Position numbers and translations under genes: made by a program. 34,150 nt of DNA from an uncultured Eggerthellaceae bacterium (lineage in GTDB: Bacteria; Actinomycetota; Coriobacteriia; Coriobacteriales; Eggerthellaceae). The stretch covers positions 1 to 34,150 of the forward strand of contig CAJUFC010000242.1 in the NCBI GenBank assembly GCA_910585565.1, read 5' to 3'. Position 1 is the first letter of the stretch, and every line of letters begins with the position of its first letter. The notes under the pieces are model-generated. The model was not told the origin of the DNA, searched no databases, and was given only the letters and a program-made list of their open reading frames with translations. Below, piece by piece: positions 6,973 through 14,894 of this stretch.

Positions 6973-7875
6973 CTATATCCAGGGCTGTACGATCGTGATC
7001 GGCATGGCAGCCGCCAGCACGAGCAGCCTGAGCGCGCAGCCACCGATGAGAATGCACACGTCAGACACGCCCGAGGCGAGGTGCCCACCCGGCGACTCCT
7101 CCTCCTTCACCGAGGAGAAGAACAGCACGCGCCACTCGATGACCGTCGGCACGATGAGCCCGATCAAGATGAACACGAGCCAAAACGCCACGGCACAGTT
7201 GCCGGACATGAGGTTCGCAACCGAGGCCGCGCCCGCGCTCTCGGCGTTGCTCGCCGTGACGAAGAGAAGGCTGGCGACCAAGAACAGCTCGGCCACCGGC
7301 AAGAAGAAGTGGAACTTCTTGAAGCCGGTCACGCGGTCGAACTCGCGCGGCGCGCCCACGATGGCAGCAAGCAGCACGGCCGACATGCCTGTCGAGACCG
7401 CCGACACTAGAAACAGCACCGGCAGAAGCGCGTTGTTCCACAGCGGGAACGTCTTGGCGACGCCCAAGAGGCAGCCCGTGTAGACGCACACGCAGATGCC
7501 CAGGACCGCGCCGGCGACATCCAGCCACACCGGCACCTTGAGGCCGCGGCCGAGAAGGTCCATGACGGCCACGACGAGCGCGATGACGACGAAGAGCGCC
7601 AAGAACACGACACCCCACGTCATCACCGATCCGAAGTTGGTGAGCAGCAAGGCGAAGCGCAGCGGGTTATGAAATCCCGCCGTGGCATCCACCATCAAAA
7701 GCACCAGGCCAACGATCACGCACACAGGCGCGATGACCCGGCCATACCGAATCATATGGACGCAGTCGGGCATCTTGAGGCGCAGGTACGCAGAGGCCGC
7801 ATAGGCTCCGCCGCCCAAGCCCGCAAGAAAGAGGTACAGCCCGATGATTACGCCCCAAACGGGTTCAAACGTCAT
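6973..7875 (-). CDS. NrfD/PsrC-type membrane subunit of the respiratory complex
   Basis: About 300 residues, almost entirely membrane-spanning, with eight to nine hydrophobic segments. It starts FEPVWGVIIGLYLFLAGLGG, matching the NrfD/PsrC/DmsC-like quinone-interacting subunits. Polar residues inside helices (YLFLAGLGGGAYAASAYLR; AFWLVFILIGLIVPTVIEW) are as in the family, which passes electrons between menaquinone and the Fe-S subunit. The gene directly follows that Fe-S protein. GTG 7884, ATG 7881 and ATG 7875 are all possible starts; 7875 is preferred because GAGGTG lies six bases upstream, whereas 7881 overlaps the preceding stop as TGATG. The C-terminus is ordinary. Confidence 0.85.
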   Translation of the reverse strand: MTFEPVWGVIIGLYLFLAGLGGGAYAASAYLRLKMPDCVHMIRYGRVIAPVCVIVGLVLLMVDATAGFHNPLRFALLLTNFGSVMTWGVVFLALFVVIALVVAVMDLLGRGLKVPVWLDVAGAVLGICVCVYTGCLLGVAKTFPLWNNALLPVLFLVSAVSTGMSAVLLAAIVGAPREFDRVTGFKKFHFFLPVAELFLVASLLFVTASNAESAGAASVANLMSGNCAVAFWLVFILIGLIVPTVIEWRVLFFSSVKEEESPGGHLASGVSDVCILIGGCALRLLVLAAAMPITIVQPWI

Positions 7876-7880
7876 CTCCA

Positions 7881-8426
7881 TCACCTCACGTAGAATATCT
7901 TCGACTGTGTCAGGTCGCCCGCGATGGGATGCGCGTTCGTGCGCGCGATCTCTCTCACCAGCTCGCTGTCGGGGTCATCGAGGTCGCCGAAGATGCGCGC
8001 GCCGGTGAGGCACGCCTCGACGCAGGTGCACATCTTGGTGCCCGACTGCTCGGCTGACACCGTGCAGAACCGGCACTTGTCGACCGTCCCGGTCTGGGGG
8101 TTGCGCACGCGCACCTGATAGGGGCACGCCGCCATGCAGTACAAGCAGCCGATGCAGCGGCCCTCGTCCACCTCCACGATGCCGTCAGCGCCCATGTGGG
8201 CAGCGCCGGTGGGGCACACCTGAGCGCACGGGGCGTCCTCGCAGTGCATGCATTGCAAAGGAACGTTCTCCACGTGCACGTTGGGGTATGCGCCGACCTC
8301 CTTGCGCTCGAAGCGGATGAAGTCCTGCTCGGGCAAGAGGTCGTTTTGCCGCTGGCAAGCCGTGCGGCAGGCATAGCACCCGATGCACTTGGTCGTATCG
8401 ATCAACATGCCATATCTCGCCATCAT
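7881..8426 (-). CDS. Four-cluster ferredoxin subunit (DmsB/PsrB/NrfC type)
   Basis: A 181-residue Fe-S electron-transfer protein without a signal sequence. Sixteen cysteines fall in four groups: CIGCYACRTAC (from residue 14), CMHCEDAPCAQVCP, CIGCLYCMAACP and CRFC...CTCVEAC. The wide spacing in the last group (CTVSAEQSGTKMC) is typical of DmsB-like proteins. It would carry electrons between the molybdopterin subunit and the NrfD protein; lacking its own signal it is probably exported with its Tat-bearing partner. Its ATG overlaps the preceding stop as ATGA (8426); an adjacent ATG at 8423 is better spaced from a weak AAGG. It sits between the catalytic and membrane genes, as expected for such a trimer. 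Confidence 0.9.
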   Translation of the reverse strand: MMARYGMLIDTTKCIGCYACRTACQRQNDLLPEQDFIRFERKEVGAYPNVHVENVPLQCMHCEDAPCAQVCPTGAAHMGADGIVEVDEGRCIGCLYCMAACPYQVRVRNPQTGTVDKCRFCTVSAEQSGTKMCTCVEACLTGARIFGDLDDPDSELVREIARTNAHPIAGDLTQSKIFYVR

Positions 8427-10702
8427 GCACCTTCTTTCTCTGTCCAGACGCCCACGCAGGCCTCTTGGATGCAGAGGTCGCCATAGCGATCTAACACCAG
8501 TTCCTCGCTAAACAGCAGCGGGTTTACGCCCTTGCCCTCGGCCGTCCTCTGGCGCTCGGCGGTGCGCCCGAACGACAGGGGCAGATAGACTGCCGTGGGC
8601 ACGATGCGGTCGGTGACGAAGGCCTTGGCCTTGCAGACATGCGCATCGTTGTACAGCACGACCTCGTCGTTGTCGGCAATGCCCAGCAGCTCGGCCACCT
8701 GGCGGTTGATCCAGACACTGTCCAGACCATACCGCTCGGCGATGCCCATCAGTTCGGGCACGTTGTAGCCATGCATGCCCAGCGCCGTCTGCTGGCCCAC
8801 GATCAGCTTGAACACAAGCGGCTCGTCCTCGTCCAGCACGGCCGCCACGCGGTTTTTCTGCTCGCTGTTCATGTCGCTCAAGATGATCTCCTGCACGTTC
8901 GACTCTGCCAGCGGCGGCACCCATACCGGCAGCATCTCCCCCGCGACATCCGCTTGTGCGCCTGACGCGCACTCGATCTTGCCGCTGGGCGTGCTCCATG
9001 CGCTCACGCGCTGCACCGAGCCCGGGGCGACCTCGGCCGTGCCGAGCTGCTCCAGCGAGGTAAGGTCAATCCCAAAGGCGCCCAGCTCCCGCTTGGCGGC
9101 TGCCGTCGTTCGCGCGGCGAAGTCGGTCTTGGCACCGACTGAGTCGGCCAGCCCGTCCATGATGTCAGGCAGGGCGCGGGCATTGTCGCCATCTGTCGGC
9201 TCGAGCACCGGGCTGGCCATCGCGAAGGCGGCCACGCCGGCCTGCACGGGCACGGGCAGCGTGCCGGCCTCGAGATACGAGGCGAGCGGCAAGACGTAGT
9301 CGGCCTCCTCCGCCGTCTGGGTGAACTCCTCGGTCACGCAGACGAAGAGGTCGAGCGAATCCAGTCCTTCGTGCAGCTTGGGCACCAACGAGTAGTCGTA
9401 CGCCACATCGGCGCCGACGGTCACGAGTCCCCGCAGCTGATGGTGCGCGATGAGTTCCATGAGGGCAGCCGCGCCCACGTCATGCAGCCTCATGCTCTCA
9501 GGAAATGCGATGCCTTCGTCGGCGTAGGCGTTGTCGCTGCCCGGCATCGCATCTTCGCCGGCTTGGGCGAGCGCTGCGTCATAGTCGAAGGGAAGGTATG
9601 CCCCGCCGCTCTGTCCCCAGGCCCCCAGCAGCGCCTCCAGCAGGCAGATGGCCTGCATCGTTTCCGCCGAGTTGGCATACGAGGTGCCCGCGATGCGGCC
9701 GTTGCCGTACTCAACGGCCACGCGGGGCGCAGCGTCAGCCAGCAGGCTCGCCAGCTCCTCGATGCGGAAGCTCTCGATGCCCGTGATACCCTCGGCCCAT
9801 TGCGGCGTGTATGCGGCGATGGAGCGCGCCCATGCGTCGAAGCCCTCGACGTTCGCGGCGACAAATTCCCGGTCATAGCGGCCCGTCGTGACGAGGAAGT
9901 TGCACACGGCCAAGACCAGCGCCAGCTCGGTGCCCGGGTTCACCGGATACCACGCGTCAGCGAACTGGGCCAAGCTGCCCAGGCGCGGGTCGACCGCGAC
10001 AATCGTGCGGCCGTCCGCATGCGCCTCCTCCAGCGACGCGACCAGGTCGGGCGTCGTGATGTCGGTCAGACTCGAATCCACCAGCACCACTGCCGATGCG
10101 TTGTCGATGTCGGGATGATAGCCATGAGCGCCGATCGTCTGCGCAGCAGCGGCGCCCTTCACCGTGTTGACGATGAGGTCATCGACGTAGACGTTGCCGC
10201 CGCCCAGCGCGTTCATGAGCAGATTGGCATAGATGCGCGCATCCGGCACCGCGCCGTCGTAGACGCACGCCAGCGCCTCGGCGCCGTCCGCATCAACGAT
10301 GGATGCCAGCTTCTCGCCGATCTCGGCGAACGCCTCGTCCCAGCTGATGGTCTGAAAGCCGCCGTTCTCCTTGCGGCGCATGGGGTTTTTGACCCGCGCA
10401 TCCGAGTCGATGCTGTTCGTGTAGCCGTAGCCGCGAGCGCACAGGCGCCCCTGCGCGTTGGGGTCGAACGGGTTTCCCAGGGTCTTTCCCAGCTTGCCGC
10501 AGGCGGTGTAGGCAGCAAACCCGCACCAGTTGGGGCAAGCTTGGCACAGCGTGTGCGTCACGTCCCACTCGGGTCGTGCGTTCGCCCCGATGTGGCCGCC
10601 TTCGGCGAAGGCCTGCGCCCCGGCGACGCCGCAGCACGCGAGTGCGCCGACGCCCGCACATCCTTCGAGGAAGCGGCGACGGGTGAGAGGTCTCTCTTTC
10701 AT
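8423..10702 (-). CDS. Tat-exported molybdopterin oxidoreductase, catalytic subunit (DMSO-reductase superfamily)
   Basis: A 759-residue bis-MGD enzyme of the DMSO reductase superfamily. It has a twin-arginine signal (TRRRFLEGCAG, residues 7-17), a [4Fe-4S] motif C53-x2-C56-x3-C60-x27-C88, the RLCARGYGY segment and C-terminal molydopterin-dinucleotide-binding features (QQTALGMHGYNVPEL, NDEVVLYNDA). With the next two genes it forms a three-part respiratory reductase or oxidase at the outer face of the membrane. The substrate cannot be told; gut Eggerthellaceae carry many paralogues acting on DMSO, polysulfide, thiosulfate or catechols. Aligning GGGN (167-170) to relatives puts Val178 where PsrA-like enzymes have the metal-binding Cys. 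The ATG at 10702 follows GGGAGGTG at five bases. The gene before it encodes another Tat ferredoxin. Confidence 0.9.
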   Translation of the reverse strand: MKERPLTRRRFLEGCAGVGALACCGVAGAQAFAEGGHIGANARPEWDVTHTLCQACPNWCGFAAYTACGKLGKTLGNPFDPNAQGRLCARGYGYTNSIDSDARVKNPMRRKENGGFQTISWDEAFAEIGEKLASIVDADGAEALACVYDGAVPDARIYANLLMNALGGGNVYVDDLIVNTVKGAAAAQTIGAHGYHPDIDNASAVVLVDSSLTDITTPDLVASLEEAHADGRTIVAVDPRLGSLAQFADAWYPVNPGTELALVLAVCNFLVTTGRYDREFVAANVEGFDAWARSIAAYTPQWAEGITGIESFRIEELASLLADAAPRVAVEYGNGRIAGTSYANSAETMQAICLLEALLGAWGQSGGAYLPFDYDAALAQAGEDAMPGSDNAYADEGIAFPESMRLHDVGAAALMELIAHHQLRGLVTVGADVAYDYSLVPKLHEGLDSLDLFVCVTEEFTQTAEEADYVLPLASYLEAGTLPVPVQAGVAAFAMASPVLEPTDGDNARALPDIMDGLADSVGAKTDFAARTTAAAKRELGAFGIDLTSLEQLGTAEVAPGSVQRVSAWSTPSGKIECASGAQADVAGEMLPVWVPPLAESNVQEIILSDMNSEQKNRVAAVLDEDEPLVFKLIVGQQTALGMHGYNVPELMGIAERYGLDSVWINRQVAELLGIADNDEVVLYNDAHVCKAKAFVTDRIVPTAVYLPLSFGRTAERQRTAEGKGVNPLLFSEELVLDRYGDLCIQEACVGVWTEKEGA

Positions 10703-10719
10703 TTCGGCACCTCCCGCAA

Positions 10720-11481
10720 TCAGGCGTCAACAAGGGTTATGGTGCGCACGATGCCAGCATCCAGCGCCGCTTGGGCGATGTTCTTCCAATCGACGAACTG
10801 GATGGCGCCATTGGGGCATTGCGCGGCGCACCGGCCGCACGAGACGCACTTGGTGGAGACGTTCGTCTCGGTATCGATGCGCGGCATGTTCCACGGGCAC
10901 GCCTGCGCGCACATGCCGCAGCCGATGCACGTGCTGTCGTCCACCACGCGCGCGCCCGTCTTGGGGTCGGCGTAGATGGCATGCACCGGGCAATAGGCGG
11001 CGCACCACGGGTCCTCGCATTGCTTGCAGTGCTCGACGGTGAACTGGCAGTCATCATAGATGCCGTCCCCCGTGTCGATGCCTGCGCCGAAGTTGTAGTT
11101 GTCCCACACGCGAACGCGCGCGATATGCTGGCAGACGCGTGCGTCGTTCTTGAGCGTGCAGCTCATCTCGCACCTCTGGCAGCCAGAGCACTTGGCTCGG
11201 TCAGTCACGATCATCTTGAGCGGCGTGGTCTTGATCTCCACCCTGCCGGATGCGATGGACTTCTCCGTCACGCCCCATCCGACCAGCACGCCGCCAACCA
11301 CGAGCCCAGCGACGCCGCATCCGCACATGGCAAGCACGTCGCGCCGCGTGAACACATGCTTCTTCTTCGGCTGTTCTGTATCCGCAGATGCGACGCCGGC
11401 AGCGTCTGCATCGGGCGGGATGTTTTCTGATGCGTCTTTTATAAAGGGTATGCGACCCTTGTCGGTTCTCTCCTCAGACAT
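10720..11481 (-). CDS. Tat-signal four-cluster ferredoxin, first gene of the respiratory operon
   Basis: A 253-residue protein with a charged N-terminal stretch of about 40 residues, a twin-arginine motif (FTRRDVLAMCGC, RR at 46-47), a hydrophobic segment (about 53-72) that could be cleaved or act as an anchor, and four Fe-S motifs: CSGCQRCEMSC, CKQCEDPWCAAYCP, CIGCGMCAQACP and CVSCGRCAAQCP. It would move electrons on the outer side of the membrane. The ATG at 11481 is chosen because GAGGAGG lies five bases upstream; the frame extends to 11550 without support. It is 17 bases from the molybdopterin gene, and divergent from the AOR gene, whose family often uses polyferredoxin partners. A direct AOR partnership is uncertain because this protein appears exported while AOR is cytoplasmic. 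Confidence 0.88.
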   Translation of the reverse strand: MSEERTDKGRIPFIKDASENIPPDADAAGVASADTEQPKKKHVFTRRDVLAMCGCGVAGLVVGGVLVGWGVTEKSIASGRVEIKTTPLKMIVTDRAKCSGCQRCEMSCTLKNDARVCQHIARVRVWDNYNFGAGIDTGDGIYDDCQFTVEHCKQCEDPWCAAYCPVHAIYADPKTGARVVDDSTCIGCGMCAQACPWNMPRIDTETNVSTKCVSCGRCAAQCPNGAIQFVDWKNIAQAALDAGIVRTITLVDA

Positions 11482-11539
11482 TGCGTCCTCCTCGTTGCAA
11501 CGCGTGAAACTGCGAACAAGGAGCACCCACCTCACACCC

Positions 11540-11571
11540 GTGCTGCACAAGCACTGAATGATCTCATTCTA
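11540..11571 (-). promoter_or_regulatory. Promoter region of the ferredoxin operon with palindromic site 1
   Basis: The minus strand carries TAGAAT (11566-11571), a reasonable -10, with a poor -35. About 15 bases downstream is GTGCTGCACAA (11540-11550, plus-strand reading), whose core GTGC-T-GCAC is a dyad. The same 11-mer occurs before the AOR gene. Its position after the -10 would suit a roadblock-type repressor. Confidence 0.4.
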
Positions 11572-11672
11572 GACCTGCGCAAAACGCGCCTTCGACTCGT
11601 AGGGTGTTTGTTAACATCGTGTTTACATTGTTGTCGTCTTGACCCGTTTTGCTCGATACGACTCGCATGCGG

Positions 11673-11724
11673 TGCTAGAATGCATGCCATCAAAGAGCTC
11701 CAGATCGCATCCTGTGCTGCACAA
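11673..11724 (+). promoter_or_regulatory. AOR promoter (extended -10) with palindromic site 2
   Basis: TGCTAGAAT (11673-11681) is an extended -10 (TG-N-TAGAAT). Thirty-one bases downstream is TGTGC-T-GCACA (11713-11723), a perfect dyad around a central T, repeating the 11-mer GTGCTGCACAA found before the divergent operon. Two matching sites in one shared intergenic region point to a common regulator. Confidence 0.45.
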
Positions 11725-11755
11725 ACATAACGGAGATGAGGTTTGGAGATACAAA

Positions 11756-13885
11756 ATGGCTGATAACAAGTCATACGGCTGGACCGGTAAGATTCTACGC
11801 GTGAACCTTACCGATGGCGCCGTAACCACCTTTCCCACCGAGCCGTACAAAGACTACATCGGCGGGATGGGCATCGCTAACAAGATCATGTTCGACGAGG
11901 TGCCGGCCGGAACGGCGCCCCTCTCGGAGGAGAACAAGGTCGTCTTCGCCGTGGGGCCGCTGACGGCATCGGGCACGCCCCTGGCAGGCCGCACCACCAT
12001 CGCATCGCTTTCCACCTTCACCAAGGACAACCTGGTGGTTGATGCCCATTGCGGCGGCATGCTGGGCGCCCGCATCAAGCAGGCGGGATACGACGGCATC
12101 GTCATCGAAGGCAAGGCCGACAAGCCGGTCTACGTGATGGTGGACAACGACGACGTGAAGATCAAGTCGGCTGACGGCGTGTGGGGGCTGGGCACCCGCG
12201 CTGCGACCGAGCTCTTGTGCCGGCGCGAAGGACTCGACACGGTGGTCGCCACCATCGGGCCGGCCGGCGAGAACCGCGTGCCGTATTCGTGCATCATCAA
12301 CTCGCGCAACCACTCCGCAGGTGCGGGCGTGGGCGCCGTTTTGGGATACAAGAACATGAAGGCGCTCGTCGTGCGCGGCACCGGCACCGTGAACGTGAAG
12401 GACCCGCAGGCCGTGGCCGATTTGTCTGACTACATGCTGCGCGAGATCATCGGCTCGAACAACAACCACGTGGTGCCGTCCACCCAGCAGGAATGGGCCG
12501 AGTACTACGACAAGGGCTCGCGCTGGACGGCGCGCAACGGCCTGTACTGGGAGCTGGCCGAGGGCGGCCCCATCGAGACGGGCGAGCCGAAGCCCGGCAA
12601 CATCAACACCGTGGGATACCGCTGCATGAAGTCCACCAAAGACGACGGCCCGGCAGCCGAGAAGTACACCATCAAGATGGATGGCTGCCACAGCTGCCCC
12701 ATCCACTGCTTCTCCGACATGCGCGTGCCTCCCAGCAAGGAGAACGGCGGCTACGCCACGACGGGAAACACGTGCGTGCCCAACTTCCCCTTCAAGTACA
12801 TGATCAAGATCCTCGGCACCGACATCAAGGACGAGACCGAAGAGAGCCTCGTCTGGAACCAGGTGATCGGCTCGGTCATGGACGACTTGGGACTGTGGTG
12901 CAACTACGCGCAGCTCTACCGCGACATCGCGCACTGCGTGGCGACCGGCGTGTTCGAGCGCGTGCTGCCGCCGGAAGAATACGCCGCGTTCGACTGGAAC
13001 AAGTTCTACACGAACGACCCCACCATCATGCCGCCGCTTTTGACCAAGATCGCCCAGAACGACTCGGAGCTGTCCTACATCGCACACGGCACCTATGTCT
13101 GGACCGACCGCTGGAACGACATGCAGTGGAACGACACCGTCGCCTCGTGCATGATCAGCCCGCGCGGCTGGCCGGTGCACCATTCGCAGGAATGCTTCGG
13201 GCAGGTGGGCATGCTGTACAACACGCTGTTCAACCGCGACGACATGATCCACTCCGCCGTCAACTTCCAGGGCTCGGGCCTTCCCTACGAACTCAAGCAG
13301 CAGATCGCCGAAGAGGTGTGGGGCGGCGCGGATGCCATCGACATGGACAAGGCCTACACCCCCATGAACGAGCACAAGGCCAACTTCGTGTGGTGGTCAG
13401 TGGTCACCGACGTGCTGCACGACTCGCTGACGCTGTGCAACTGGGTGTGGCCCATGACGGTCTCGCCCACCAAGGCGCGCGACTATCGCGGCGACCTCGA
13501 TCTGGAATCGAAGTTCTTCAAGGCCGTGACCGGCGTGGACATGACCACCGAGGAGCTGTACCAGGCAGGCGCCAAGATCATGACGCTGCAGCGCGCCAAC
13601 ACCGAGCGCGGCATGACCGACGGCAGCGGCGCCATGGGCACCAACGACTTCCGCACCTACCACGACGTCTACACCGAGTGGCCCTTCACGAAAGACGCCG
13701 ACAAGGCGCCCTTCACCGAGGGCACCGACAAGATGGAGAAGTCTGACATCCAAGACGGGCTGACCATGGTGTACAAGACGTTCGGCTGGGACGAGCAGCT
13801 GGGATGCCCCACCGCAGCATGCCTGGACGCCTACAACATGCCTGACGTGAAGGCAGAGCTGGAGGAGCTGAATCTGCTGCCGTAG
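11756..13885 (+). CDS. Tungsten-type aldehyde:ferredoxin oxidoreductase
   Basis: A 709-residue member of the AOR family, whose studied members hold a tungsten (rarely molybdenum) bis-pterin and one [4Fe-4S] cluster and interconvert aldehydes and carboxylic acids with ferredoxin. Features seen are the N-terminal GKILRVNLTDG, VGPLTASGTPLAGRTTIAS, AHCGGMLGARIKQAGYDGIVIEGK, the pterin segment AGAGVGAVLGYKNMKALVVRGTG, the cluster motif C311-x2-C314-x3-C318 and the fourth cysteine in HDSLTLCNW. It is longer than Pyrococcus AOR (about 605) and closer to long bacterial forms. There is no signal peptide, so it is cytoplasmic. I chose the ATG at 11756 (TTGGAG seven bases upstream); the frame is open from 11639 but crosses the promoter. 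A strong hairpin follows. The substrate is unknown. Confidence 0.92.
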   Translation: MADNKSYGWTGKILRVNLTDGAVTTFPTEPYKDYIGGMGIANKIMFDEVPAGTAPLSEENKVVFAVGPLTASGTPLAGRTTIASLSTFTKDNLVVDAHCGGMLGARIKQAGYDGIVIEGKADKPVYVMVDNDDVKIKSADGVWGLGTRAATELLCRREGLDTVVATIGPAGENRVPYSCIINSRNHSAGAGVGAVLGYKNMKALVVRGTGTVNVKDPQAVADLSDYMLREIIGSNNNHVVPSTQQEWAEYYDKGSRWTARNGLYWELAEGGPIETGEPKPGNINTVGYRCMKSTKDDGPAAEKYTIKMDGCHSCPIHCFSDMRVPPSKENGGYATTGNTCVPNFPFKYMIKILGTDIKDETEESLVWNQVIGSVMDDLGLWCNYAQLYRDIAHCVATGVFERVLPPEEYAAFDWNKFYTNDPTIMPPLLTKIAQNDSELSYIAHGTYVWTDRWNDMQWNDTVASCMISPRGWPVHHSQECFGQVGMLYNTLFNRDDMIHSAVNFQGSGLPYELKQQIAEEVWGGADAIDMDKAYTPMNEHKANFVWWSVVTDVLHDSLTLCNWVWPMTVSPTKARDYRGDLDLESKFFKAVTGVDMTTEELYQAGAKIMTLQRANTERGMTDGSGAMGTNDFRTYHDVYTEWPFTKDADKAPFTEGTDKMEKSDIQDGLTMVYKTFGWDEQLGCPTAACLDAYNMPDVKAELEELNLLP

Positions 13886-13925
13886 CGCCGTAGCGCATCG
13901 CCACGACAAAGACCAAGCAATGCGA

Positions 13926-13963
13926 AGGGGTCCCGCTTCTCGAACACGAGAAGCGGGACCCCT
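13926..13963. terminator. Strong bidirectional hairpin between AOR and the DUF364 gene
   Basis: Arms of 17 bases (13926-13942 and 13947-13963) pair perfectly around a 4-base AACA loop. There is no long T-run on either side, but the position between convergent genes (13885 stop; 14010 stop on the minus strand) fits a shared terminator. Confidence 0.8.
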
Positions 13964-14009
13964 ATATGCGGGAAGAGCTCCGCAGCCATCGCCGCTCGTC
14001 GCTTGCCGA

Positions 14010-14807
14010 TCAGTTCGCTGCAGGCACCGTTGGCTCCCTATAGACGGCAACCATCTGAATGGCGCCGCCGAACGACATCCCGCCTCCCGATTTCACCGAA
14101 TGCGCCACGCGCTCAGGGTCGAGCACGATACTTCCGGCAGCCATATCGACGCCTGCATCCAGCAAAGACCTCGACATCACCACAGACGGACCGACCATCG
14201 TCACGAATGCGTTCTGGGATAGCTCCAACAAACGCGGAGCCGTTTTGTTCTCGAGCGTGACACCGGTGATGAATGCGTAATCGGCGCTCGGCAGAATGTA
14301 TTCGCACGCCGGATCTGGAACATCCAAAGGCGCACGACAGTTTCTCTCGAGCACCGTGAGCCTAGCGTACTCCTCGATGCGGTCGACATGCGGGAAATGC
14401 CCCACCACGACCACGCTGGCATCATCCCTCGCCTCGATCTCGGGCCTCATCAGCTCGAACGCATCTATCTTGTGAACGGACCCATCGGGAAGCTCTACCG
14501 GCTCATCGTACACCGCCCCCATCGCGTCGACCAGCCGACGCTGACCGTACCACGCATTCATCGCGGCAATGCCAAGAGTGGCTTCCTCGAAACACCAAGA
14601 TTTGGAAAGCGCCGCCATCTCACGCAAAGGCAGACCGCGAAAGTCGCGCTTGTCGGTGTGTTTCGTGGCTCCGCCGCGACAAGTGTACGAAATACCCGCG
14701 CCCGACTCTGCCTCAACGTAGCTCCAAGAGACCCCCAAGCAGTAATCTCGCACCAGAACGTCTTCCGGTATGCCCTCAATTAGCCGATCGTACAAATCCC
14801 AACCCAT
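14010..14807 (-). CDS. DUF4213/DUF364 protein, putative metal-chelation or metal-handling factor
   Basis: A 265-residue protein. The N-terminal part (about 1-80: DVLVRDYCLGVSWSYVEAESGAGISYTC) matches the DUF4213 enolase-like domain, and the C-terminal half (VVVVGHFPHVDRIEEYARLTVLERN; FITGVTLENKTAPRLLELS; FVTMVGPSVVMSRSLLDAGVD) matches the Rossmann-like DUF364. The family has been annotated as a putative heavy-metal chelator and is often encoded with FecCD-type transporters; no reaction is established. I chose the ATG at 14807 because family homology begins at MGWDLYDRLIEGIPED and a G-rich GGGGGGA lies upstream. The frame stays open to 15311, but that stretch is antisense to the NTPase gene. 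It diverges from the NTPase across an 87-bp AT-rich promoter region, suggesting joint control with metal uptake. Confidence 0.85.
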   Translation of the reverse strand: MGWDLYDRLIEGIPEDVLVRDYCLGVSWSYVEAESGAGISYTCRGGATKHTDKRDFRGLPLREMAALSKSWCFEEATLGIAAMNAWYGQRRLVDAMGAVYDEPVELPDGSVHKIDAFELMRPEIEARDDASVVVVGHFPHVDRIEEYARLTVLERNCRAPLDVPDPACEYILPSADYAFITGVTLENKTAPRLLELSQNAFVTMVGPSVVMSRSLLDAGVDMAAGSIVLDPERVAHSVKSGGGMSFGGAIQMVAVYREPTVPAAN

Positions 14808-14827
14808 GACAATCCCCCCATTCGCTA

Positions 14828-14851
14828 TATTATGCTGACACAAATATAATA
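14828..14851. promoter_or_regulatory. Divergent promoter/operator between the DUF364 and NTPase genes
   Basis: TATTAT (14828-14833) and ATAATA (14846-14851) form an inverted repeat with a 12-base spacer, and each overlaps a likely -10. TATAAT (14845-14850) serves the plus-strand NTPase. TATTAT on the minus strand (14846-14851), with TTGAGC 18 bases upstream, could serve DUF364. The 10-mer CAAATATAAT (14841-14850) recurs at the permease promoter. Confidence 0.5.
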
Positions 14852-14894
14852 CTTGTTTGAGGATATATAGCTCAAGGAACGGCAGGCAAAAGAC

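Noticed and set aside
9371..10975. Plus-strand frame of 534 codons opposite the molybdopterin enzyme
   Set aside because: Low-complexity antisense translation; spans two well-supported genes on the other strand.
11639..11755. N-terminal extension of the AOR frame
   Set aside because: Contains the extended -10 and palindromic site; AOR family similarity begins after ATG 11756, which has a ribosome site.
11795..13375. Minus-strand open frame of 526 codons opposite AOR
   Set aside because: His/Val/Arg-rich translation with no recognisable domain; the opposite strand is an intact AOR with motifs throughout.
14821..14855. A true ModE binding site
   Set aside because: Left part TCGCTATAT looks ModE-like, but arm spacing (about 13) and the right half do not fit, and no ModE gene is present.
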